A DNA stretch of 64,000 nt from Cenococcum geophilum 1.58. Lineage: Eukaryota; Ascomycota; Dothideomycetes; Gloniales; Gloniaceae. The DNA lies in NCBI GenBank assembly GCA_001692895.1, contig KV748178.1:2404536-2468535 (forward strand). Reading direction: 5' to 3'. Numbering within the stretch: position 1 is the stretch's first letter; each line of letters starts with the position of its first letter. The notes under the pieces are model-generated. The model was not told the DNA's origin. It saw only the letters and a program-made list of their open reading frames with translations, and made no database searches. This document shows, piece after piece, positions 12,855-21,920 of this stretch. Made by a program: the position numbers and the translations under genes.

Positions 12855-13070
12855 TGTTGGTTATATAAGGGGATATCACGTAGCTACGGTTCGTAGATAG
12901 TATAATAATTATTCTATGTTCTTCTTAAAGAAAGGGGTAAGGAACTTAAGGTTCCTCACCACGCTAGTGCCGCGGCGGCACGTGATGGCAACTTGCCGCA
13001 CGTAACGGCAACTTGCCACACGTGACGGCAATATGCCTTATATGGTGACCATTTGCCTTTATTCCCAACA
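12855..13070 (-). repeat. 5' LTR of copia A (216 bp)
   Basis: It begins TGTTGG and ends CCCAACA, and its right flank GTTAT equals the left flank of the other LTR. The palindrome lies at 12936-12960. Confidence 0.9.
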
Positions 13071-13799
13071 GTTATCTAAGGGCGCCGTACCTCCGCTAAA
13101 TCCTTATAATTAACCTAAAGTCTTACTTCTTATAGGCCGACTCTAGCTCCTCTAAAGTAGTATCTACCTTTTTGCCTAAGAGAAAAGCCTAAGTATAGAG
13201 GTTAACTATATAGTTAAGACACCGTAATTAACGTCTCTTCCGCTATTTTGCTAATATCTTTAAATACAAAGTCTTAAGAATTAGATTAACGGCCGTGTTA
13301 TTACTTAACGCGTTATTAAGTATAAAAAAACTTAATTTTACCCTTAATCTTATATTAGCTAATTATATTAAGGATAATTTAGGCTTAATTAGCGCTAGAG
13401 TACTTACCTTTAAGTTATTATATTATAAGAAGCTTTATCTACTAGGTACCGTTTTTATTAATATAATAGGCAACAATTATAACAATAGCGTAGTAATTAG
13501 GGGATATCTAGAGGTTAAAGGATAAGTATATATTTAATTAAGCTTCTTATAAGTTGTTCCGTAGTTACCGCTTCTATTTTCTAAACTTATTAATAACCTA
13601 GCCGTATATTATAGTATAAGACGGAATTAACTATAAGGCCTTTATAAGTATACTATATTAGCTCTAAAAAGAAGGCGTTTTTAATTTAATAATATATAAT
13701 ATAGTAATATATAAGCTAGCGAATTAGTTACTAAAATAGGAATTAGGGACTATAAAAGCGAACTAATATTAATACCTATAGGTATCCTATAGAGATCAC

Positions 13800-14978
13800 C
13801 TTTCTTACCAATTCTATTCTTATTTTTTCTTATCTAAGTTACTAGAGATGTTTAACTATAACTAAGATATATTAGCCCTAGGATTTATAAATAATATAAA
13901 CCTAATTATATAAGGAAATATAGCGGTAGAAAACTATATTGGGCTAAACTAGGCGTATAATAGGTATATTATATAGGTAAAATAATACGGCGCTAAATTT
14001 ATACTAAATAAATATTAGCTTATTTACTTTATAAGGAAAAGAAGGGTAAATTATAACATAGTCTTAATAGTAAATATCTAGCGCTATAAAGTAAAACTAG
14101 AAGCCACTCTTAAGGTCCTAAGGGTTTAGGTAAACTCTAAATTAAACTAGAATATGTATATTATATAGGCGACTTATAGAAGAGTAGTAGTATTTATAGT
14201 AGTATTACGAATTATAGCCTTAATATATGGTCCCTCTTTTAGATATATACGTCTACTATATATAGTAATAGTAAGGCTAATAATATTATATAACGCCTAG
14301 ATCTAAGGCCTAGGACTAAATAGTAAGCCATTAATAAAAAGCTTCTTAGCACTATTAGCTAAGCCATAAAACTATAGGGGCCTATAAGAGAATATTATAC
14401 GCTATACTAGAACGTAAAGTAGTAGTACTACTACTACTAGATCTATATATTAATATAGTTGCTATATAAAGAGCGGTTATAGTATAAGGCTACCTAGTAA
14501 AGGAAAATATACGCTAAATATTAAAATATATAGGAGGAGTAAAGGCTCTTTAAAAAGGCGGCGTACCTAAGTATACTAGCTAAAAAGCCCTCTACCTATA
14601 GGTAATAGAGAGAGAAAAGGAATTAAGGAGCTACTAGTATACTAGGCGGAGACCTAGCACTATATTAGTAGAGTATTATTACGGCAATAGAGGATAGGAG
14701 GCTATTAGTGTAAATAGAGATTTACTATATTTATTATAAGATAGGTAAACCTTAAGTAGAAATAATATTAGGAGGTAGTAAAGATATAAGATATAGCTAT
14801 AGATAATACCCTATAGATAATACTAATACTCTCTCTATATAAAGGACTAATAAAGGTAAAATATATAGCTAATAAGTATTTATATTCTAAATACTATATC
14901 GTAATATATATACAGATAACCTATATAGGTAGTGCACTATATACTAATTTTCTATAACTACTACGTAGTAAGAGATTA
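13800..14978 (+). mobile_element. Tad1-type LINE fragment (C-terminal reverse transcriptase)
   Basis: From about 13850 the plus strand shows the C-terminal part of a fungal LINE reverse transcriptase. GFINNINLI starts at 13881, followed by GAKFILNKY and IYFIRKRRVNYN, then a region like the RT thumb (GPSFRYIRLLYIVIVRLIILY). In Tad1-like elements the catalytic motif is F-x-D-D; here it reads F-I-N-N, which two G-to-A changes from RIP on the other strand explain. Many TAG/TAA codons are present. The 5' portion is missing, as is usual for truncated LINE copies, and the 3' end is cut by the Harbinger insertion. Whether the LINE resumes after 18047 is uncertain. Confidence 0.7.
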
Positions 14979-15233
14979 GGGTATGTTTAGTTACAAATTA
15001 CCTCCGTTACAGAATCTATTCGATCTATATGTATTTTAGTGTCGCCCATTTTATAATTAGTGGCGGCTACTACCGTAGGTTAGTTAAATCTATAATTAAG
15101 TTAATTTTTTAGTAAGCCTCTAGATAAGGCTCTAGATTTAACTTCGCATAATATGTAATTAATTTTAGTAAGCGATTTAAGTGACGCCTTCTGCCACTAG
15201 GCCTCTATCGCGACTCCCTACTTTAATGTAGTA

Positions 15234-16539
15234 ATGGAGCCTCCTCCTCAACCAACGCCCTCTTATTAGTTAACGTTTACTACACCTACGCTAACCTCCC
15301 GTACGAGCCGCAGTAGAGTTACCGCGACGCCCGCGACGCCAATAACGCTAGTAACGTCTACAACACCCACGGGGCACAGGAGGGGGCGTATAAGATGGAC
15401 AAGTAAGATAAAGGAGGCGATGTTAGAGGGCCTCGTTAAGGCCGTTAATAAAGGATATTATATAGATAGCTCTTACAAAGCTAACGGCTAGAAGATTGCT
15501 TTTATTTATATAATTACTATTACCTAATAGCCTATTACTCTTAGGCAAATTAAGAGCAAGTATAATAACCACAAGAGGTATTAGAAGGTATAGGTAGAGC
15601 TCTATAGCCTCTCTAGCTAGGGGTAGGATAAAGCTAAAGGCATGCCTATTACTAATAAGGAAGTTATAAAGGCCTATTTTAAAGCCTATCCTAAAGCTAT
15701 AAAGTTTTATAATATACCGCCTACCTTCCTAAATCTACTATAGGAGCTATTTAAGGGAGTCCTAGTAATAGGTAGTTATATAAAGTTAATTAATAAAGTA
15801 ATTAAGAGCTGTATAGACCCTAAACTTCCCTCGGCGGCAGCCTTATAGGCATTAGGTTTAGTAAATAAAAACGCTAAGGATAAGGAAGATAAGAAGGAAG
15901 TAAAGGAGGTCTCTAATTTTAATTCAGCTCATAGCTCTATTAAAGGCCATTAATTAAGCTTACCTTTAACTAAGCGCCCTAATCCTCCTAATACACCTAG
16001 ATCTTCCTCCTTAACGCTAAGCCAACCTTTTTTACTAGCTATACGGAAACGGGCTCTTAAGTAGGCTGCTAGAGAAGTTAAATCTAATATAAAGCGCTAG
16101 TAAGGAAGATAACAAGTTATAAAAACACTAGAGGAGACGGTAGAGAAGGTAATAAAAGAGATAAGGGCTATAAGAGAGTTAATCGCCCAGACGTCTCCTT
16201 AAGAGAAGGCCTTTATAGAATTTATTAACAAGTTTAGTCACCTAGATCCTATAGAGCAACTAGCTATTTTACAAGCTTTTAAGACGGAGTCTACTGCCAG
16301 ATTATTTCTTATAACGGCTAAAGTTATAGAGCTTCGGCGAAGCTTAATTAACAATATTTTGGCTAGTAGGAAGGAGGACGTATAGGAGAACGCGTAGGAG
16401 AGCAAGCCTTAGGTAAGATTTTGGGTGAGATCTAAGTCGCTCTTTAGAGCCTTTCTATATAGGCAATTAGTAAGCAATATAGAGAGGGAAACTACATAGA
16501 TTTCTATAGTAAATACACCCAAATCTACTATATATTCTT
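15234..16539 (+). pseudogene. MYB/SANT-like DNA-binding protein of the Harbinger element
   Basis: The frame starts at an ATG (MEPPPQPTPSY) and has a Ser/Thr/Pro-rich leader. Next comes a trihelix-like domain with GRIRWTSKIKEAMLEGLV, then ITLRQIKSKYNNHKRYWKV, as in Myb_DNA-bind_3 proteins that accompany fungal and plant Harbinger nucleases. The rest is charged, with a glutamate-rich helix (VEKVIKEIRAIRELIAQ). In-frame TAG/TAA codons appear where Gln or Trp is expected. The family role is to bind the terminal repeats and help import the nuclease. Confidence 0.65.
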
Positions 16540-16559
16540 AATTAATTGGCCTACTAATT

Positions 16560-17480
16560 ACCTAGCAGTAACTCTTCTATATAAGCTCCGCAATCTTATT
16601 ACGTCTTTAGTTTATAACTATATCGCTTTCTACCTTTACGAGCCTTACGTCTTCCTTATCTATAACCTTATCCTCTACCTCTAGATCGCTATTTAGATTA
16701 TTTAAATTGTTTATATTTATAAAGTTATAAACCACAGCTAAGGCGTACACTATATCTATCTATATACTTAAAGGAAGGCTACGCCTGCTAGCCTTAAAGT
16801 ATTAGAAACAGTTCTTAAAGACTCCTATAGTACGCTCTACTATATTCCTTAGTGCCACGTATCGTAGATTAAAGAGCTCCTTCGCGTTTTATAGCCTTAT
16901 ATTTACCTACACTTGCTTATAAAGATAATACTATACGCCGTAATAGGGAGTTAAAGTTATAGGCGTATTAGAGTATCTAGCATCCGCGACGTAGTATCTA
17001 CTAGGTAAGGCTTTAAACCCTTTAGCTCTTACTAAATTAATAACTCTAAAGTTATAAGCAGAGCCTTTCTAACCAGCTAAAATATAAAGGAAGTTTATCT
17101 AGAAATTAATAACTATAAGAACGTTTTGTAACAATCCTCCTTTCCTTTTACACTATAGAGCTTGCCTTATATACCCGCCTGCTACAGAAATAGGTAAATA
17201 AGTACCGTTAAGAGCTCTAATATAATCGGCAAAGAAAGGATATTATTTAGGGTCATTAGCAATCTCTTTTAGAGTAAGGTTCTTAGGAAGCCAAATAACT
17301 TCCTTATATAGTTTTAGAAGGCTAGAAAGGACTTCGTATACGGCTCTATAAGGTAGTAAATTAATAACACTAGAAGTTTAGCTAGCAGATAAATACTCAC
17401 TAGTAGATTATTGTAGATAAGTATTAAGTTACCTTACTTAGTAATCTATATAACGAATTATTGCTAAATATTATTAGGAA
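16560..17480 (-). pseudogene. Harbinger DDE nuclease (DDE_Tnp_4 type)
   Basis: Read on the minus strand, the region gives WLPKNLTLKEI, then ADYIRALNGTYLPISVAG, LYILAGWEGSAYDFRVI, YYVADAGYSNT and NLRYVALRNIVERTIGVFKN. These correspond to the blocks around the catalytic residues of PIF/Harbinger nucleases: D-G-T/H replaced by N-G-T, GWEGSAYD, DAGY and the final R-x-x-x-E-R helix. The frame is broken by RIP stop codons. It opposes the MYB-like gene tail to tail. Confidence 0.7.
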
Positions 17481-18047
17481 TATGAATAGCTTCTTAGCCA
17501 CTAATAGAAGCTTTATGTCCTTTAAGTCGCTATATAGTTATAACTAATTAAGAAGCTTCCTAAATACCTTAGGTCTTATACAAGTAATATTTAAAAGTCG
17601 TTACTCGTGGCCGTAGAGCAACTGCGCCGTCCACCTCGTTCCTCGCCACGTATTAGTATACTAAGTATAAACGCCCCCCGGAAACAAGCTTATCGCGATT
17701 AAGAAGGTTAAGATAATAATATCCTATAAGGCTTGCAAATGCGACTACAGTATCGCGATTGGGGTGTGTGGAGTCGCCATATTATAAGAAGTCGTCACTT
17801 TAGCGCATATGCGAGAGCTCCAGATTGTAACGGAATATGTAACGGGAGCTTAAAGCTATATATTGAAACGGTGCTAAGAACCTTATTTTAACTACTATAT
17901 ACGGTATAGCTTGCAAATTTGACGCGCTTACCGATATGGAGGAGCTTTAGATTTACCAAACAACACCCTTATTTTTAGATTTAAGCTCCAGTTCGTTTAT
18001 AATATAGAGCCTCTATATTTGTAACGGAGGTGCAACTAAACGGCCCC

Positions 18048-19123
18048 TTAGCTATTTACTAGTATAAGTATAAATAATATTACCTAAATACTCTTTATAA
18101 GTAAGGGCCTATATATAATAGTATAATAGTTTATAGGCTAAGAAGTCCTTTAGTAGTTCTAAATAGTATATAAGATTTAATAAGAGGATATTAAAGAATA
18201 TACCCCCTTTTAGATCTTTTAATATACCTAAGAAATATAATATATAAGGTAAATATACTATAAAGTTATATAGGCTAGGCAAAGGCGGAACGCGTAAAAC
18301 TAGCTAAAAGAAAATATTTAGGTTTTTCTCCCTTAGGGGACCTTTTCCTATATGGAAGGTAAAAGCCTATATAGACCTAAAAGGGACCAAATTGGGCAAT
18401 AAATAGAATTAATAATAACAATGGTATATTAGTGCTACGTATTAGTAGAGCTTTAGAGCCCTATATAGGGTTCCAAGTAAAGCCTTAAGTAGAGCTTTAA
18501 CTAGAGCTTCGACCAGAGCTTCGACTAGAGCTTCGTGCAGAGCCTCGTGCAGAGCTTTGTATAGAGTTTGTATTCGTGTAGGCGTTCGTGCAAACGTCGT
18601 GCAGACGTTGTGTAGGCTTCGTGTAGGCTTTATATAGGCGTTTGTGCAGGTAGCGGAGGAGCAATAAAGCAGGTAATAAGGCCCAGAGTTAGTCTGGATA
18701 TAATATATTAGTTATTTAGGTGTTTATCTACTACAAATATTAATATAGGAGGTCAAATGTTAAGAATTAGTGGCTCTGGCTAAATGTTTACTATTTTAGT
18801 AGTAATATTCGAGGTAAAATGTAGCGGTAACCACCGGCCCGTTCGCAATAATCTTAGTAGCATTAAAATCGCCCTATAAAGCTCTAGAACGTAATAGTGG
18901 CCAATTATCTATAAAGACGTTAGTTTGTTGTTAATTAGTAGCTAAAAAATAGTATAGTGCGCGAGTTTTGGTAAGGATTATATATAAATTAGCGCGTAGG
19001 ACTAATAAATTTCCAAACTATGTACTAGACGATAATAATATAAGCTGATTAACCTGTTATGTAAGCAGCTTATAATTGGATTATCGTTTGGGACCGAGAT
19101 AAAATATTGACGGGGGTTGGTAG
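18048..19123. other. AT-rich remnant with a 12-bp minisatellite
   Basis: RIP-type sequence continues to about 18.7 kb and then grades into less mutated sequence. No intact gene is present. One plus-strand frame is rich in Gln/Ser and runs into the minisatellite, suggesting a worn coding remnant of unknown family. Confidence 0.45.
18478..18660 (+). repeat. Degenerate 12-bp tandem repeat (AGAGCTTCGnnC type)
   Basis: Successive units such as AGAGCTTCGACC, AGAGCTTCGACT, AGAGCTTCGTGC and AGAGCCTCGTGC run for about 15 copies, with the last ones decayed to TAGGCTTCGTG. The period is a multiple of three, so it could encode a four-residue repeat (Q-S-F-x with RIP stops read as Gln). Confidence 0.75.
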
Positions 19124-19772
19124 TGTTACGTACGGCTTAGTAACTCAGCGGGCTCTCAGCCAAGCTGTAAACACCAATTAGACTCCCTATCTACTTTATG
19201 CCTTACAACCTATTTTATTGGATATCTAAGCCATACACTCCGGTTTCTTAATAGCTATCTCTCTGAAGCGGAACTTAGAAATCGGCCTTCTCTAAGTGCG
19301 TAAAGGAGGGCTATATTCTAGAGAAAGCTGCATAGCTTCTGTCGATTCAGGTTGGATTTAGCCTATTACCCTATCCTTGTCCCTGTTTCAGATGTATTAT
19401 ATACCCCCTGCCCCCCCCCCCCTCTATTGTCTGCGCCTATACTATGTATATATAGCCTCTTTTTCTTCATAGATTAATCTTTACACGAGTCCTTCTTTTC
19501 TTATAATCGGTGCACGGACTACCGATCGACAGCTTCCTATAAGGATTATTGCCATTGACCCCTACGAAGTATACCGATTCTTGCTAATAGAAACTCTCGA
19601 TATGATCCCTATATAGTATTTTTCTTACTGCTAGGAGGTAAGAGTAATACAATACTAACTAAGGAATCCTATTAATCGCGTCTCCTACCACTTTACGCGA
19701 TGCTATTCTGTAGTCCATTTTGAGGCTAGAGATTTACCAGTTCTTAGAGCTATTACAGTTTTTCCATTTCAT
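19124..19772. other. Possible LTR-derived sequence downstream of the ankyrin gene
   Basis: It starts TGTTACGTACGG, resembling the TGTTACGG start of the chromovirus LTRs here. It has a TATATATAGCC box, a C-rich run at about 19407 and pyrimidine-rich stretches. No matching right end or target duplication was found, so the LTR reading is tentative. No gene is seen in it. Confidence 0.3.
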
Positions 19773-20846
19773 CTACAACCCGCCAGCTACATGTTCGTTA
19801 CTTCGAAGAAGCTCTAATATCTCCGTATCACCTATTTTCTCCGCCGCCTGCAACGGTGTCTCATTTCCGTGTGGCCCGTTTTCATTAGCAAGATCCACCT
19901 TCGCCCCTCGTTGTAGAAGGAGCCGTACGGTCTCAACATTTTTTGCCTTGACAGCCGCATACAACGCTGTAGTCGGCCCTGCCTGTCTCAAATCCATCTT
20001 ATACGGCGGTATAGCCTCGTCAACATCAATTCCCGCATCCAGTAAGTAGGAGATCAACTTATTGTGGCCATCTTGCGCTGCCATTTGAATTACTCCCGAT
20101 TTCTTCAGATGGTCTATGCCACCCATCTCATCTACCAATATGGCCAATGTAGGCACGTGAACTGCGGCTGTGCCTGTGACCGCCTTTCTCACATCTTCGG
20201 GCCTGATGCAAGCACCATGAGCGAGAAGCCAATTCAGCATATGGATGTCTTGCCTAACGGCCCTTTCGATGAGCTGATTCATGACTTCCTGTGAACTTTG
20301 AATATTGCGCCAGTTTGCCCTAAAGAGGACATCAAGCATAGCAGGGGTTATGGCACCCTGTTTAGCAGTGAGATTAAGATATTGGTCAAAGATTGCCCCT
20401 CTGTCAAGGCAGAACTGGAGGATTTCTGCATTGCTTGCGAGAGCGGCCATGGTGGCGAGGGGTTGAATAGGGATGCGGAGGGATTGCTGTTCGATCTTCT
20501 CAAGTGTAGCCTTCATTTCTTCAAAGCTCCCAATAGAGCAGCAGTGCAGGATGTCCTCGTAAAGGCTCGTCTCTAATTGATAATAACCAAATCAGAATTT
20601 TATAATAAGCTCTGAGAGGGCGTGCTTACGTTCTACCCCTAACGGTTCGTAATCGTCCCTTAGAGCCATCTCTCGAATGGAACCCCCCACAGGGTCTAAT
20701 TTCGATACAGCAGGCTCTCTTCCGCTGTCTCGAGGATGTCGCACCCCTCGAAAGTGTGCGAGAAGGTGGCCGAAGTACTCTCTCTCTGTAATACTCTTGC
20801 TGCTCTTTGCAAGCATAGCTTCTAGGAAGCAAAGAGATTCAGACAT
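19773..20846 (-). CDS. Ankyrin-repeat protein (two exons)
   Basis: Exon 1 is 20846-20630 and exon 2 is 20572-19773, joined across a 57-bp intron (GTAAGC...AATTAG). The junction restores a continuous frame, ...LGVE-Q-TSLYEDILHCCSIGSFEEM. The product is about 338 residues from the ATG at MSESLCFLEAML. The frame stays open for 31 more codons upstream but starts with TTG after a stop, so an additional 5' exon is possible. At least four ankyrin-type helical pairs follow: NAEILQFCLDRGAIF, HMLNWLLAHGACI, HNKLISYLLDAGIDV and TALYAAVKAKNVETVRLLL. The C-terminal repeat ends TPLQAAEKIGDTEILELL. Ankyrin repeats bind proteins; no catalytic domain is visible, so the role is unknown. The sequence is not RIP-mutated. 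Confidence 0.82.
20573..20629 (-). other. Intron of the ankyrin gene
   Basis: Donor GTAAGC and acceptor AATTAG, 57 bp, phase 1. Splicing removes the stop that ends the upstream open frame. Confidence 0.75.
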
Positions 20847-21141
20847 AGCGATATGTTCTTTCTGACTATAGCTTGGGTTGATGTCTTTGAAGGCCAACGC
20901 TAAATTAATGACAGGACCATAATATGGAAAGGCCTTCAATTACCTTTTTATGCTGCGTTCGGTATTCGCGAGAGGGGTCGAAGGTTTTCTGCCTCTTGTA
21001 AATTGAAATAAATGTAAGCAGGATACAGAGAGGCTAGGTCGTAGGCCTTAATTGTGGAGCTGGGGTGGGTGATGATTAGGCTTCCGTTACTTGCTGTGCC
21101 GCAAAGCGGCACGTAACACTATACTTATAGGCTTCCTCCTA

Positions 21142-21300
21142 TCTATAAATACTCCCTCCTTTATGCCTTCCTCTCTTCTTTTTTTCTTTCTTATAAGAAG
21201 CTAAAGGTACTTTAATACTCCTTAGTCTCCATTAAGAGATATATTAGTTAACGTAGCAATATAGATAGTCTTAGATAAGGAGATGGGTAAGAGAGAAGAT
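21142..21300 (+). repeat. Dispersed repeat, copy 1
   Basis: It opens TCTATAAATACTCCC, has a pyrimidine tract, then GCTAAAGGT, TATTAGTTAAC and TTAGATAAGGAGA in the same order as copy 2. The TATAAATA box suggests a promoter-bearing LTR or SINE fragment; the family is unknown. Confidence 0.6.
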
Positions 21301-21539
21301 AGAAAGGATAGGAACCCCCAGTAGGTATTATGTAACCGACTACGGGCGCTGCCAAGACAGCCTCAACGCCACCCTATATATTGCTTGCAGATCACTGTTC
21401 CCATTTCAGCTACCATTTCATGTATATATTCCACTTGATACCCATAGATTTACAATCAAGTCGCTCGTTCAATTCCCACACACTGCAAAAGCTTACATAT
21501 TAGCTAAGCGATGTTAGCGGCCATATTATAGCTGGTTAA

Positions 21540-21700
21540 TCTATAAATACTCCCCCCTTTATACTTTCTACCCTTTTTTCTTCTTCTCTCTAGGGAGCTA
21601 AAGGTGCTCTAATACCCCCCCCCCCCCCCCCCCCCTAAGGGACCTATTAGTTAACATAGTAATATAAATAGCCTTAGACAAGGAGACGGGTAAGCGAGAA
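21540..21700 (+). repeat. Dispersed repeat, copy 2, with poly-C22
   Basis: Same order of blocks as copy 1. The segment between GCTCTAATA and TAAGGGACC is a run of 22 C (21615-21636) where copy 1 has a short mixed sequence. Confidence 0.6.
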
Positions 21701-21747
21701 GACGAGAGGAGACTCTGGTAAGCCGCTAATACTCTACCTATTATAGT

Positions 21748-21920
21748 TGTCGGGAATGAGGCAAGCGGTCGTCACGTGTCGTCACGTGTCGCCGCGGCAC
21801 TAGCGTGGTGAGGAACCTTAGGTTCCTCACCCACCCCCTAATTCTAAACAATAAGCTTTACAACCAACATTTACTGTATCTACTTAAGTAGCATTGGTGA
21901 GTTACCCTATAATACCAACA
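21748..21920 (+). repeat. 5' LTR of copia B (173 bp)
   Basis: TGTCGGG...CCAACA. It contains a palindrome with 12-bp arms around one base at 21807-21831 (GGTGAGGAACCT and AGGTTCCTCACC), preceded by GCCGCGGCACTAGCGTG. The same core is in the copia A LTR. Confidence 0.92.

Larger units (their letters stand above)
7004..13070 (-). mobile_element. Ty1/copia LTR retrotransposon A (fossil, full-length)
   Basis: Two 216-bp LTRs bound a 6,067-bp element flanked by the target duplication GTTAT. The element reads on the minus strand, so its 5' LTR is at the right. Recognisable parts run in copia order from right to left: gag-like region, protease, integrase, then reverse transcriptase and RNase H toward 7.5-9.5 kb. 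It is a near mirror image of element B at 21748-27888 in coding content, but its LTR is longer and differs outside a shared core. It is broken by very many RIP changes (dozens) and cannot be active. A cluster of ambiguous bases lies inside. RIP distorts any LTR-based age estimate. Confidence 0.9.
5424..13800 (-). mobile_element. hAT DNA transposon, RIP-degraded, split by copia element A
   Basis: Reverse-strand hAT transposase pieces flank the copia element. The C-terminal hAT dimerisation block lies at about 5650-5900 on the minus strand and reads KYKRVFSSAKYLITNSRNC followed by LKADIIKANKCLKLWFG. The middle of the transposase is at 13071-13450, including HTDNASNNDTAV read through RIP stops. 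The target duplication GTTAT flanks the copia insertion at 6999-7003 and 13071-13075, showing that the two hAT parts were once continuous. Many TAG/TAA codons interrupt it, so it is inactive. Its outer ends are not defined: the left end may be the palindrome at 5398-5423, and the right end blends into LINE sequence near 13.8 kb. Confidence 0.75.
14979..18047. mobile_element. PIF/Harbinger DNA transposon with TIRs and TTA target duplication
   Basis: The ends carry inverted repeats: GGGTATGTTTAGTT at the left and, on the opposite strand, GGGGCCGTTTAGTT at the right, both followed by CCTCCGTTACA after a short spacer. The trinucleotide TTA flanks both sides (14976-14978 and 18048-18050), matching the TWA target preference of the superfamily. 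Inside are the two divergent genes typical of PIF/Harbinger: a MYB/SANT-like DNA-binding protein on the plus strand and a DDE nuclease on the minus strand. Both genes are RIP-damaged. The structure is complete although the coding capacity is lost. Confidence 0.85.
20847..21747. other. Intergenic region with a pair of dispersed repeats
   Basis: It contains two copies of a roughly 160-bp repeat and a 22-bp poly-C run. Between them is about 230 bp of ordinary sequence. I see no gene. Confidence 0.5.

Noticed and set aside
13295-13525. 76-codon open frame
   Set aside because: It is a shadow on the wrong strand of the mutated hAT transposase.
19124-19650. Full solo LTR downstream of the ankyrin gene
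   Set aside because: The TGTTACG start and TATA-like box are suggestive, but no matching CA end or target duplication was found, so it was kept only as a tentative region.
21460-21475. Possible tRNA T-arm (GTTCAATTCCC)
   Set aside because: No matching acceptor, D or anticodon stems were found around it.
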